Source of the DNA: Ditylenchus dipsaci
Taxonomy: Eukaryota; Nematoda; Chromadorea; Rhabditida; Anguinidae
DNA: 64,000 nucleotides
Direction of reading: 5' to 3'
NCBI GenBank assembly: GCA_004194705.1
Contig: SADC01001297.1
Span: 310,001-374,000 of the forward strand
The notes beneath the pieces were generated by a model, which was not told the origin of the DNA, ran no database searches, and saw only the letters and a list, made by a program, of their open reading frames with translations. The position numbers were made by a program, and so were the translations under genes. The first letter of the stretch is position 1. The number at the start of each line of letters is the position of its first letter. Below, piece by piece: positions 52,236 through 63,822 of this stretch.

Positions 52236-54160
52236 CGGGGTAAAAAACTCTTGCATGCATATATGTTATGCCAAAAATGGGGTCTATCCGCTTAGGTCAA
52301 AATTAAAATAAAGTGCACCTAAATTGGGGTGGGGTCGGGTTAAAAGAATAAAACCTTAGTTTGCAGCGATCTTTAATGGTTTTTAGGTTGGTTTAGTTTT
52401 CTGTGCTTGCAGTTCAGTTTTGCAATTATTTTGAAATATTTTCGGGGTCAGGCTACCTCACAAAAGTTTTAGAAAAAAAACTGAACAAAATGTAGTGAGA
52501 CGAAATAACGTGCAAATGATATCTCGTCAATCAGTAATTGCTTCATTAGATAAAAACATTTGAAAAATGCAAGCATCTAAACATGTATGCATGTAACATG
52601 CATACATTTTAGACTTATGTTTCGATTTGTCAAAGCATACGCTGTCTAACCCTTAATATCAGTTAAAGATTTCTTGGACAAATGAAATTTCGGTGCGTTG
52701 ACATCATGTACCTTTGTTCCATTTGTCCCAATCTCTTTTTTTATAAAACCTCATAAAAAGCACTGAAATATTAGTCTCAGTCCCAGATTATCCCGGAAAA
52801 AGTGCGTAAGACCTTTATTAGTCCGTCCTAACATACGCTGGCCTACCCCTAAGCCTAAAGGCTAAGTAGTTAGAACAAAGGGTAGTTCCAGATAGGGACA
52901 AAAGGTACATAACGTCGATATTCCGAAATTTTAATTTTAAATAAAAATAAAAAAATAATTCAAAAAACATTTTGATCATTTTAGAGTAAAAAGTGTCTTC
53001 CGTAAATTCATATTTCGCAAAGGCTGCTGTGTTCAAAAACTATGGTCCTTTAAAGAGGCATATCAGTGCCTACATTTTAAAGGCGTTTTAGCTTAGTCGA
53101 AAAAAGGTTTTCATTAGTTTTTAAAAGTAGTCTAAGATTTTAAAAGCGGGAAAACAAAAAGTAAAAAATTTCCCCAATTTTTTTCAGTGTAGTGCACTAG
53201 CATGCTTTTTTTAAACGGACAAAACATGAATTTAAACAAAAATTGATCATATAGTCTACCCTCACTTTTACACTCTTCTTGGGACCCACCCTAGGGCCTT
53301 TAAATCGAGGGTACATTTGTCGGACTTCCAGCCATATTAAGCTCATAAAGGAAGGCTGTTAAACTGAGGGTTGACTGCCTTTTCAAAACTGTAATTTGGC
53401 GAAAAAAATTTCAAGCAAAGATGTTGTTAAATTTTCAGGCCAGTGTATGTGCAGCAAGTTTATAGACCATATCAACTTCAAGCTGGTTAATGGTATAGGT
53501 TTGTTTAGGCAACTAAGTAAAACAAGGCCTAAGGGGAAATAAAAGTAAGAGAGAATAAGGAATAGATACACCACCATCGATCCGACAACCGCCATTTCTA
53601 CTAGTCCACACAAGAATTCCTCTGGATGAGGAGGGAAAAAATTATTTTTATTTATTCACACTTCCACTCCCCCTCTCCAGAAGACTATCCAAATGAAGTG
53701 GTTGGAAGGGGAGGAGGGTGTTCTTGTCTTCTATTTAATTATTTATTTATTCATTCCGCTAGCCTCAGAGGTGCGAGTCCCTCATTCACATCAGGCTATA
53801 TCACTGCACCCTCAGCTAGGTTAGGCTAACCGACAAAAAATGAGCATAAAGGGTAAAAAGAACAAGCAAAATAATGGTTAAGGGCAACAGCAGGCTAGCT
53901 TATTCCTATTTGTGAGCTGGTTTTGCAACCAAGTCTGATAATCGACTCCAGTTTGTGCAATAAACCAAGAACACAGGTGTCAGTTTGACATTGTTTGATG
54001 CTCTTACTAGTCACTAGTAAGCATGCGCCAATAGCCGCAAACTGCTTTTTTACAGGCCAGGAAGAATGCGATCCCTCGATATTTTTGTCGTCAGCTATCG
54101 GCTATTTCTTATTTTCCTGCTACCCGTCTGCCTTCCTTATACACGGATTGTGGTCATGCC
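52236..54160. other. Mostly single-copy spacer
   Basis: No gene recognised. It includes a repeat fragment at 52815-52870 (ACGCTGGCCTACCCCTAAGC, also at 55870 and 61830), a decayed CAGT-type MITE at about 53256-53375, and a B-box-like GGTGCGAGTCCCTC near 53770. Confidence 0.45.
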
Positions 54161-54163
54161 TTA

Positions 54164-54576
54164 TGGCTCATTCACAAACGTTGTCGTTTTCGTCGTTGTC
54201 GTTGGAAAAAATGTTTTATTTACGCCAACAACAACGACAAGGCCAACGACGACGACAACGACGACGACCTATTTACAAAAAATCCAACGACAACGCCAAC
54301 GACAACGAAATTTTTTTTCAAATTAGACAAATTTTGCATTTTAAGTCAGAATTTTGAGGATTAACTATATTCTCCACACGTTTTCCCTCGAAATCTCGAC
54401 TGAAAATGCGAAATTTGTCCAATTTGGAATGAAAAATTTCGTTGTCCTTGGCGTCGTCGTTGGTGTTGTCGTTGGATTTTTTATAAATAGGTCGTCGTTG
54501 TCATTGTCGTCGTCGTTGGCAAAAAAAACGGTTTTATAAAAAAAATATTCCAACGACAACGTCTGTGAATGAGCCA
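54164..54576. mobile_element. PIF/Harbinger-like MITE, word GTCGTT
   Basis: Terminal inverted repeat TGGCTCATTCACA / TGTGAATGAGCCA, flanked by TTA duplications (54161-54163 and 54577-54579). The arms iterate GTCGTTGTCGTTGG and its complement CCAACGACAACGAC. 3-bp TTA duplications are typical of PIF/Harbinger elements. 413 bp. Confidence 0.85.
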
Positions 54577-54579
54577 TTA

Positions 54580-55734
54580 AGCTTTTAGAAGACCTTATTT
54601 CTTTGGATTAAAACCAACTGCCTAGAGTTTTTTGAGAAAAAGATTCTTGATTTATTTGAAAAAATAAACATAACCTTCTAAAATGAAGCTTAGCCTGCCT
54701 TTTTATGAATTTTAATATGCCAGAAGAAACTCAAAGATGAATAACCCGGGCATTACAATTTTCGGTACCAAGACTGTTAGACAAAAAAAACTTGGCGAAT
54801 AAGTTCGAGACCCTGACTTTTCAAAAACATTTCAAAGTTTTATCCTCTTTTCCATTTCAGAAATGGAACTTGGTTCCTATCTTATTCTTAGGTCAAACCA
54901 CAAAACTAACAAATAGCTAGGGCCAGCACATGACTAAATTTACTGCTATGTCAGCTTAACATACCGCCATGAAACACATTTGCCAAGTCAAAGCCTTTAA
55001 GGCACGCTCAGAAGGACTATATATTTTTTCTCCATTAAACAAAGCTTCTGTCAGTACCATTTTGTAGCTAAGGTGCAGTACCTCCAAACAAGTTATTCAA
55101 AACCACATCTAATTAAAAATATTGAAAAAAAATCTTAGGTCAACAACTTCTCATCGAAGTTCTCGTAGGTGACAGTCAATGTCCCTTTCTTGTTAGACAT
55201 TTATTTTTCCTTTTAGGTAAAGACTTAAAAATACATAAAAAATGATGTTTAATTGATTTAAAAAATGAAAAAGAAAGAAAATTTTTGCATATTTATGATA
55301 TAATAACAAGGCAAAAAACGTGTTTACCTAGAAAAAAATAGGAATTTACACAGAACATAATAAACTGATTGCTTTTTTGACAAATTTCGCCGCCCTCTTT
55401 GCCCTCAATTTCCGCAGAAAATAAAATTGATTGTGGTTGGACCAACTTGTGACCCTCAAATTCCAGATTTAGGGATGAGGGGGACTACTGAAATCTCTTT
55501 TTTATTGAACAAAGAGAGTGGGACAAACTTAAGTATTGTGGCACTCCCAATTGGGTTGGGCCCCTTGTCACACCCAACTGTGACTTTAATTTGGGACAGC
55601 AACCAAAAATCGCCTTTCTTTTATGCTCCAATTAAAAGTTGTTGCACAAATGACTTGTTTGAAAATAGCATTTGGCATATTTTTATGGAGCATTTTGCTA
55701 GCCTTTATTTTATAAATCTTTTATAGAAAATTTG
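54580..55734. other. Spacer without a gene
   Basis: A slightly less AT-rich open segment at 55427-55640 has no family features or splice support. Nothing else recognised. Confidence 0.45.
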
Positions 55735-55995
55735 ACCCTACTAGCGAATAACCACCCCCCCCAAAGATTTTCACCTTTTTTACTTTAGTAAAAAGTACCC
55801 AAATTATTGTCCCAGACCCCGGGTGTGCGCAAATGTGCGCAAACTCTTTATTAGTCACAACTTCCGTACGCTGGCCTACCCTCAAGCCTAAGGGCTAAGC
55901 CTAAACTTGATGTTTGCAAAAATAGTTACAGCAATTTTAAAAGGTCGGATTCTTGGGGGGGAGGGGGGGGAGGGGTATACGCTACTAGCGCCGAA
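55735..55995. repeat. Element with C/G-run ends and CTACTAGCG termini
   Basis: The left CTACTAGCGAATAACCACCCC and right GTATACGCTACTAGCGCC bracket GTACGCTGGCCTACCC and AAGCCTAAGGGCTAAGCC. A second copy is at 61085-61945, and a right-end fragment at 40525-40590. Confidence 0.7.
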
Positions 55996-56124
55996 AATTT
56001 CTACTTGTGGCTTAGCACTAAATTTTTTTTAACCAGATGCAAGTCAACCTATATTAGCAGTAGGATCTAATTATTGATTAAACTAAGGAATGCACAAATA
56101 TTTAATTAATATATTTTAAAGTTC

Positions 56125-56157
56125 CAGGCGCATGGCGCAGTGCGTATGCGTTGCATT
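56125..56157 (+). repeat. 5' part of a tRNA-like unit split by a hAT element
   Basis: CATGGCGCAGTGCGTATGC matches the A-box part of the tRNA-like copy on the minus strand at 58300-58375 (CATGGCGCAGTACGTAAG). The rest resumes at 58133. Confidence 0.65.
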
Positions 56158-58132
56158 CAGTGTTTTCATAATCGAAGTCGAAATCGAAGTCGAAGAAGTC
56201 GAAGTCGAAGAAATTTAAATCGAAGTCGAAGAAATTTAATCGAAGTCGAACTAATTCGAAGTCGAAGTCGAACAAATTCGAAGTCGAAATCGAAGTCGAA
56301 CAAATTCGAAGTCGAAATCGAAGTCGAAGTATTTCGAAGTCGAAATCGTAGTCGCTCAAAGATATTGGAATTAAAACTATATTCGTAATCGATGTCTAAA
56401 TCCTTATTCTTTTATGGTTATCTTTTGATTTTCTCCTCAAAATGATGCAAGTACGGCTTACTGTACTAAATAGCGTAGCGAACTAGGCGTTTTCGACTAA
56501 ATACTGTACCGAAATACTATTACCGGCAAACCAAATTTCAGCAAACCAAAAGAAAGACTAGATATTTATACAAATCCATAAACAAATCAATACAGACTAC
56601 AGATTTTTTGAGTAGACATTACAATAAACAACGAGTGGCGAGTTCAATAAATCGAATGAGGTTCTATTTCTGTGTTTAGAGGAGGCCAGCCCTGCTTGAG
56701 AAAAGATTCTTTCAATAGGCGCACTCATTGCCGGAATGGAAAAAACCTCCAAAGCCAAGATTGCAATATCTTCGCATACTAAATGATTGAATTGCGAATT
56801 TTTGCGACTCTTGATAATCGAAAAAAGTCAGTGAATCTAACCGTCTTTAGCATATTTGCCCATAACTTGAGTGGATCGACGCCCACAGACGATGCAGTAT
56901 TGACTTGATTCAACGTTTGACGGATCCATGACATTACGCCTGCTTGTTGAGATCTTCTCTAGTCACGAGCATTTCTGTTTCCGCAGCCATCTCAACTAGC
57001 ACTTGATCCAAAGTAGAGTCCAGCGTATTTACTTGTCTGAGATCATTTACTTGGTTTGGTATTTTCAGTGAGCAGTTTTTCTGTTTCGCGGCGGATGAAG
57101 AAGCTAGTGTGCGAGCCTTCTAGCTGCTTGAGACCAAGAAAACCCTTTGAAGAAAAGCCCACTCATCAGAGTAATGAAGCGCAACACCTAAAGCGCCTTC
57201 AAAAGACAAGCAAGGATTTAATAGAAAAATATACCTAAGAACGCGTTTTTTAGCCCCCTGTCGGTCCACACATCACAGGTGATAGAGAAGCGCTGCCTTC
57301 ACCTCATAATTTGAATTCAAAGAATGAAACAGTTTGCGCATAAGAGGACGAAGGAAAGAATTTATTGGAAAAGCAGGAATTAAGAGAGGGGCAGCTAAGG
57401 CACTTTGAATCCTCTTATACCTAAAAAATAGTTGTAAAAGAATCAAAAACAAATATTTTACTTGTCTTTTGGCTCTGATAATTCTGAATTCACTTCTGCT
57501 TGGATCTTCTTGCAGGCTGATTGTTATCCTTGTGCTTCTTCACCCAGTGACTCTTCATGGACGTTGTGTATTTTGCGACAAGCTTAAAAAGTAGGCAGGT
57601 TTAGTGAACAAAAAATATTTAGGTTTTTACCTGTTGGCATTCGTTACACCTCATCTTAGCGTCTCCCATCTCTTCTATTTCCGTAAAATTAACCCAAATT
57701 TCGTGTCGGCTTCTTTTTGTTGGCTGCTTCGACGTTTGACTCGACGAATCTGCTTCCGTAATTGACATCTAAAACAGAAGATTTTTTCATAGCAGAAATC
57801 AGGGTAAACTAATATATGACCAAATAAAAACTTAGAAGACAAAACGAGACGAAAAAAATTGTGATACAAGATTACCCTCATGCGTAATAAGGATATCGGT
57901 ATAAGTCTCTTAAATTTTAATTACGATTTCGATAATTAATTACGATTTCGATAATTAAATTACGATTTCGACTTCGACTTCGATTTCGACTTCGAATTAG
58001 TTCGACTTCGATTTCGACTTCGATTAAAATGTGTTCGAATTCGATTTCGACTTCGATTCAAATTTGTTCGACTTCGACTTCGATTTCGACTTCGCTTCGA
58101 TTTAGCTTTCGACTTCGATTTTGAAAACACTG
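56158..58132 (-). mobile_element. hAT transposon with TCGAAG arrays
   Basis: Complete ends CAGTGTTTTC / GAAAACACTG. Flanking 8-bp duplications GTTGCATT (56150-56157) and GTTGCGTT (58133-58140) differ by one base. The subterminal arrays of TCGAAGTCGAAA (56165-56360) and the complement (57950-58120) fill both arms. The interior encodes a decayed hAT transposase on the minus strand. 1,975 bp. The host site is a tRNA-like sequence. Confidence 0.92.
56580..57768 (-). pseudogene. Decayed hAT transposase (BED finger, hATC region)
   Basis: Three recognisable pieces, 5' to 3'. First, 57768-57631: start Met, basic linker, HEIWVNFTEIE and CNECQQ, the first half of a BED zinc finger. After a likely 30-50 bp intron, LVAKYTTSMKSHWVKKHK supplies the two His of the finger (57595-57510) before a stop. 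Second, 57420-57235: AAPLLIPAFPINSFLRPLMR, then in a shifted frame FSITCDVWTDRG, the catalytic-domain WT motif. Third, 56795-56584: DIAILALEVFSIPAMSAPIE then RIFSQAG, the hATC dimerisation signature. Frameshifts separate the pieces, so it is probably inactive. Family assignment is strong from the combination of BED, DVWT and hATC. Confidence 0.85.
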
Positions 58133-58190
58133 GTTGCGTTTTTTTGGCCCAAAATTGTGTTGAAGGTTCGATCCCACGTGCTGGCATGCT
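58133..58190 (+). repeat. 3' part of the split tRNA-like unit
   Basis: GTTGCGTTTTTTTGGCCC, then the B box GGTTCGATCCCACGTG. It continues the unit begun at 56125 across the hAT insertion. Confidence 0.65.
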
Positions 58191-58299
58191 ATTTATTTTG
58201 GCTTGTTTGACCAGTTCTAGGGTGAGTAGACTATTTTGATCAGAATCAGCGACTCAAATTACCCCTAGAACTGGTCAAGCAAGCCAAAAATAGCATTCC

Positions 58300-58375
58300 A
58301 CCACGTGGGATCGAACTTGCAACACCACTTTGGGCCAAAAACGCAAACTCTTACGTACTGCGCCATGGAGGCCAC
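58300..58375 (-). repeat. Intact inverted copy of the tRNA-like unit
   Basis: On the minus strand: CATGGCGCAGTACGTAAG (A box), GGCCCAAAGTGGTG, and AGTTCGATCCCACGTGG (B box). With 58133-58190 it forms a palindrome whose inner part is GACCAGTTCTAGGGT. It could be a tRNA-derived SINE head; the acceptor stem is not convincing enough for a functional tRNA. Confidence 0.6.
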
Positions 58376-58379
58376 TTTT

Positions 58380-59738
58380 TCAAACCTTAGTAGCTCTCAT
58401 CCCCCCCCCCCTTTAAAGGGGCCTGCTTGCCGCCGATGGAATATTTTGAAAGGCGAGTTCCAGGTCAATTCAAAAAAGAATTATTTTAAAATTATTTTTT
58501 GTTGAGTACCCTACGTATAATAAGTAATCCAAAACACATCCGTTGTTTAATAGCATTGGTGGCATAGTGGTAAAGCGGTGGCGTACTGTAAAAGTCGAAC
58601 TTGTAAAAGTTGAAAACTGAATTTTCTGATATGGACCATAAAGTGGTCAACGTGGTCAGTGACGACCATTTTAACGTGGTCGTCTTAGGGTTGATAATGC
58701 TGAAATGTAGAGTTCTTTTCAAAAAGTGATTGAACAAGTAGTTTTGTATAGTTAAAAACTAGAAAAATGAAATAAGCTAAAAACTAAAATTAAGAGCAAC
58801 TGTTTTGCAAGAAGTTAAAGAGCACAATGAAAATATAAAATCGTTTTATGCCAAGTAAAATTTGTATAAACCAACTTAAAGCAGCAAAGTTGTGCAATAA
58901 AAAAGCAAATAATAGTGTTGCACTCGCCCCAAGGAGCAAAAACTAATTGAGCGGCGCCCTTGATTGGCACTTGCCTCTCTTTTGGACTGGCAACAGCCAC
59001 CAACCAGTGGACCACCAACAATTATTATTGCTGGTGCTCATCCAAACCCCTTTTTGGTGCCTCAATATTAACTGAAAAAATAATAATTGTTGGTCCACAA
59101 TCAATCGGGACTGCTGTTCGACAAATATAGACAGGACCAGGCTTTGTTTAATTGCTTTCAGTAGGTTGGGTATAGCAAACACACGCAGCCAACCAGATTG
59201 AACAATAACAGTTAGTGGAAGAATGCCCCGGCAACTATGATGAATATATTCACTAATTAGGGGTACACATAGATAACAAAAATAGGTGTCAAAATTGGAC
59301 ATTTAACACGGAAATAAAGGTAATTTAGGATAAAGAGATCGTTAATAAGGGCACGGAATTTCTCAAATACATCAAAAATATGTTTTTGATCATTTCTACA
59401 GCGTGAAACCATTCCCCCTCCCCCCCACCCCGCCCCCCCACACTTGACAAACGTTTGGTTTAGACTATAAATTTTTATTTTGGTTTCCCATTTTGTTGAC
59501 CTTTTTTAAATAACTTGTGATGTGTCGACCAACATGATGACACTAAATATTCCCTTAAAGGGGCATACCAGTGCGTTACACCGCAAATTAAGGCGGGACA
59601 AGCAAGTTAACCCGGGACCAAGCGGGACGGGACCAGCAAGTTAAAAAAATTAAAAAATCATCCTTGTTTTCACTCGTCTCATGTCAATTCTCATATTTAT
59701 GACCTTATCCTACTTTTAAAAAGTAGGCAGAAAACTTT
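58380..59738. other. Spacer without a gene
   Basis: Single-copy AT-rich DNA. A short GTGGTC word cluster lies at 58635-58690, and 58943-59302 is an unsupported minus-strand frame. A C run is at 59408. Confidence 0.45.
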
Positions 59739-59945
59739 CGAGTTAGAGATGCGCGCACTCACTTACCTTAGACATGATTCCGAGAAGTACTCTTGATCAA
59801 AAAATGCGTATAGAGTCTCTTTTGCCACGGCCCAGTTGAAAAACATGGTGAGGCAGTCGAAGAATACATATATTTACTTTTCTATCGTTCTGCCATAAAA
59901 GTGGCCCCTTTTATTCCCTTTCCCTCCCAATACAGCCCTTAATCG
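59739..59945 (-). repeat. Half GC-hairpin cassette
   Basis: TAGAGATGCGCGCACTCACT and CATGATTCCGAGAAGTAC, then AAAGTGGCCCCTTTTATTCC and CCCTCCCAATACAGCCC, match 31770-31960 in reverse. The hairpin is absent. Confidence 0.7.
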
Positions 59946-60619
59946 CTTTAAAATTCAAAAGGCGCCAACTTAAATTTTTGAAATTTTGGCAAAAACCCAT
60001 AATATCCAATCCCACCCCCCCCCCCTGTGGTTCGAATTTTTTTTCTCAGAATCAAAAACAAAAAAACAAACAAAAAAACAGCCGGCTTTCTCATGCGACC
60101 GGGTCGAGAAACACGAATATGAAGTTATCTCCTCCATCCGAGCACTCTGCGTGGGGGGGGGGGGGGGTTCTATACTGCAAACCGAATGGCTAAATTGAAA
60201 TCAACCAAGTCCAAAATTATTATTATATATTTATATATATATTTATTCACCGATCTTTATTTGATTCAAAATTTCAGATGACGAAACTGAATTTTTTCAT
60301 AATCATGAGGGGACTAAAGCAGCGGTTCGAATATTTCGAAATTTCCTAAGACGAGAATTTTCGAGTTTTTCGAAAACCCGTCTGTAGCCGCTCTCAAAAG
60401 AAGGTTGTCTAACTCAAGTTTGGTGTCCATAGTGACCGCCCAGCCGGACGGAGTAGGACGGCGACGGAACGGTGAACGGATGCTCAATTTTTTAAAAATA
60501 GGAAAATATAAATTTTAACAAATGAGATCCCGTTCAAACGGGCCCATCCTGCCAAAATTTCACGATCTCATTACTTAAATACTTAAATCTAACAAGCTTT
60601 ACTGCTAACTGAATTATTG
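59946..60619. other. Spacer without a gene
   Basis: C and G runs at about 60015 and 60154; otherwise AT-rich. No exon recognised. Confidence 0.4.
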
Positions 60620-61050
60620 TATTAAAAGGGGGGAGACTTTTATGGCTACTTTTTGACATCGACTGCTGCTTCACTTCAAATACTTTTTTTCCTTTTTTAT
60701 ATCAGATGTTTTCACACCGTTTTGTAGCTGAGATTTTTCTCTGTCGATTGAGTGGTCAAACACCCTGATTGAAAATAATTTTTGACAAAATCACACCAAC
60801 CTTACACTAAAAACCGTGGTTTTATACCTCGGTGTTTTCAGTGGAGTTTCATCTTATATTTGTTGTTATTTTCTCAAAAATTATTTTCAATCAGGGTATT
60901 TGACCACTCAATCGACAGAGAAAATTTCAGCTACAAAACAGTGTGAAAACATCTAATATACTAAAACAACAAATACGCAAAAAGGTATTTGAAGTGAAGT
61001 AAAAGTCGATGTCAAAAGTAGCCGTAAAAGTTCCTTTCTCCCTTTTCCCC
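60620..61050. repeat. 430-bp palindrome
   Basis: ATCGACTG, ACTTCAAATAC, CAGATGTTTTCACACCGTTT, GTAGCTGAGATTTT and CGATTGAGTGGTCAAACACC pair with the right arm, ending ACGGCTAC-like sequence and GGAGAAAGG. The centre is near 60830. Confidence 0.8.
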
Positions 61051-61084
61051 TCCTTTTTTTCCCGTCCTTTAATAAAAACGACCC

Positions 61085-61945
61085 TGGTATAGAATACCAC
61101 CCCCCCCCCCTCAAAATTTTTCCCTTTAAAAGTTTAGTAAAGAGTGCCCAAATTCATGTCCGAGACCCTCAGAAAAATGCGTTAGCCTATTCTTAGTCAC
61201 AACTAGGGCTGTTCACTCTTCCGGAAGATTCTTCCGGAGGGGAAAAATTTCTTCCTCTTCCGACCGGAAGAAGGATGAGGAAGATGGAAGAGACGAAAAT
61301 TTTAGGTGGAAGAGGAAGACGGAAGAGAAAAAAATTTTGGATGGAAGAGGAAGAGCAAATTTTTTCTGCATTATGCAAAGTTTTTCTGTTTTTCTGCTTC
61401 TGCGTCCGGTTGTGAAATTCTGAATCCCAAAATTCCGCAATTAATTGGCGAAGACATAGAAGGGATTTCAACATTCTTCACCGCATATCATTCGTCTACT
61501 TCTTTCACAAAATCGTCTAGTCTACCTTCTTCAGGCAATATGGAAAATCCGCAGCAAATCAGAAGTTTCAACAACAACAGCGTTTCCCGAAAGCGGCCTC
61601 GAAAGGATGGACCAAGTAGGCTTTCATCTCAACCTTCTTTCTCAATTTCACATCACCACCTTTTCAGGGTCCTCTTTCGACCGGAAGAAGGATGAGGAAG
61701 ATGGAAGAGACGAAAATTTTGGGCGGAAGAGGGATGAGGAAGAGGAAGAGACGAAAAATTTGGGAGGAAGAGGGATGAGGAAGAGGAAGAGCTAAATCAA
61801 ATTTGAACAGCCCTGGTCACAACTTCCGTACGCTGTCCGACCCCGAGCCTAAGGGCTAAGCCTAAACTTATTACTTAAAAGTGTAGTTACAGCGATTTCG
61901 GGAGGGTCAGATGTTAGGGGGGGGGGTATTCGATGCTAGCGCCAT
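61085..61945. repeat. Second CTACTAGCG-type element, carrying an insertion
   Basis: The left GAATACCACCCCCC, TTTAGTAAAGAGTGCCCAAA, and right ACTTCCGTACGCTG, AAGGGCTAAGCCTAAAC, GGTATTCGATGCTAGCGCC match the 55735-55995 element. The host is split at 61205-61815. Confidence 0.75.
61205..61815. mobile_element. hAT-like MITE, word GGAAGA
   Basis: Terminal inverted repeat TAGGGCTGTTCA / TGAACAGCCCTG (11 of 12), flanked by identical 8-bp duplications GTCACAAC (61197-61204 and 61816-61823). Purine-rich words (GAGGAAGATGGAAGAGACG) fill both arms; the middle 61400-61660 is unique sequence with no known domain. 611 bp. Confidence 0.9.
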
Positions 61946-62181
61946 AAAAAGTATTTAAAAAAAGTTATGCAACTAAATAGCTGTCCCTGTTAAATAACTG
62001 TCAAACGGCGAACGAATTCCAAGAAAAATTGTCACTATGTCGGTGTCATCGTTTTTCATAACAGACCAGCAAGATCGGAAACCGAAAAATACAAGACCAA
62101 GCATGCGACAAATTTGGGACACCCCACAAAATTTGGGAAAAAATCCGCAACAGACTGAAAATCAAAATGTTATTGGCTATG

Positions 62182-63761
62182 ATCATAGTCGGGGGTCAAC
62201 ATTGTTGACGCTCAACATTTAATGTTGACCCTTAATGTTGACCCACCCTCAACATTGTTGACCCTCAACAACGTTGACCCCTCAACATTTGTTGTTGTTA
62301 TTTTTGTTGAAAATCTATCTCATGCGGTTTAAATGCATCTTCACTGGTTTAGTTCATCGCAAGGGATCACTCAGACCACCAAACTCCTTAAACTACTACA
62401 AAACACGAGAACTACTTAATCCACCCCAAATAACACCAAACCATCCCAAACTAATTAAACCAGCCCAAATCAACCCAAACCATCCCAAATCACTCCAAAC
62501 TATTCAAACCATCCCAAACAGCTGAAACCACCCCAAATCAACCCAAAACATCTAAAAGCACCGTATGCTTCCCGAAGCTCGTTCAGCACCCCGTGACCAG
62601 GAGCCTGGATCGAGGTCCTCTACTCGGGACTGATTGCACCCAGAGGGGTTCGAACCAGCAATCTTAATGATGAGTATATGAACCTCTACACCACTCAAAC
62701 ACTCAAAATTATAATAAAAAATAAGGTATGCGCCCAGGTGGATTCGAACCAGCGACCAGTGCTGGTATTTCGAAATTTCTCGCTCCGGATCTGGCTCCCG
62801 GCTCCGTCGATACAAACTTCCCGCTCCAGATCTGGCTCCGGCTCGGATCCGGAGCAGAGCGGTTTGCCAACACTGCCAGCGACCTCTACATCACCCTTTA
62901 GAATCGCTCAGAACTCCATTCAGAGTGACCAAACCAAGTGGTCGTCCACATGGGTGAACTTTTTTTTACATTTTCCGGTCCCAAAACAATTTTTCTGCAC
63001 TAATTCGAGCATTCTGAAGATGGTTTGACGGTGGTAAAATCTCGTTTTATAGAGAAATTTTTGAGTTGTTGATGTAATTTCGATATATCGAAAATTTACG
63101 ATAACTCAAAATATCTCGATAAAACGTGATTTTATCACTGTCAAACCATCTTCAGCGTGCTCCAGTTGGTCCAGTTGTGCTCCAGTTAAGCCATACAGGT
63201 GGATAATCCACCTAACCAGGTGCTACCTACACCAGGTATTGAAGTTGAGGTGTGCAAAATCGCAATTTTAGACTTAACAACCCCAATTCCCCACAGAATT
63301 TTAAGTTAGAAGAATAGGGTATTTGTTACTTTTAAGAAATTTTAATTTTTAGGCCATCCAGGTGGATATCTACTTGACCAGGAGGTATCTACCACTGGAA
63401 TCTATATTAACGATTTGCACTTTACTCGATCTAACCACTCATAGAACTCGAAAAACCCATACGATGTTTCGAACTTTTCATAAGGTATTTATAAAAATGT
63501 TTGCTGAATTAAATTTAACTTCTTTGATAAAACTAAAAATAATAAATTCATGCGAAATTAGTGATAAAGTGGTTTGCAAACAGAAGAATTTGAGAAATCA
63601 GCAGTAAATTTTGAGTGGTAAGCACAAAAAACAGGGGTCAACAAAAAGTTGAGGGGTCAACAATGTTGAGGGGGGGGTTCAACATAGGGGTCAACATTTG
63701 GGGTCAACATTAGGGATCAACATTTTTGTTGAGGGTCAACAATGTTGACCCCGACTATGAT
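62182..63761. mobile_element. 1.6-kb element, word GTTGACC
   Basis: Ends ATCATAGTCGGGGGTCAACA and the complement ending GACCCCGACTATGAT. Words CAACATTGTTGACC and GGGGTCAACATT are iterated at both ends. The interior carries a CCAAACCATCCC array (62400-62550), a minus-strand tRNA-like unit and a CCAAGTGGTCGTCC palindrome (62925-63190). No transposase seen. Confidence 0.75.
62620..62700 (-). repeat. tRNA-like SINE unit
   Basis: On the minus strand: GAGTGGTGTAGAGGTTC (A box), then CTGGTTCGAACCCCTCTGG (B box), then GTGCAATCAGTCCCGAGTAG. The post-B-box tail is shared with 16830-16890. The 5' half resembles a real tRNA but pairing of the stems is incomplete. Confidence 0.5.
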
Positions 63762-63822
63762 TACAGCCATTGAAATTATTGTTTTCTTAAGCCTCAGTCA
63801 CAATGAGCAAGGATTTTTTGCT

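Noticed and set aside
53383..53613. Hydrophobic minus-strand frame resembling a membrane protein
   Set aside because: Only low-complexity hydrophobicity from T-rich DNA, with no GPCR or transporter motif and no splice context.
55427..55726. 99-codon frame with fairly balanced composition
   Set aside because: No domain, no splice borders that extend it, and its 3' part runs into repeat sequence shared with 39480.
62620..62700. Functional tRNA gene on the minus strand
   Set aside because: A and B boxes are good, but I cannot pair a full acceptor stem and the tail is shared with another copy at 16.8 kb. A tRNA-derived SINE is likelier.
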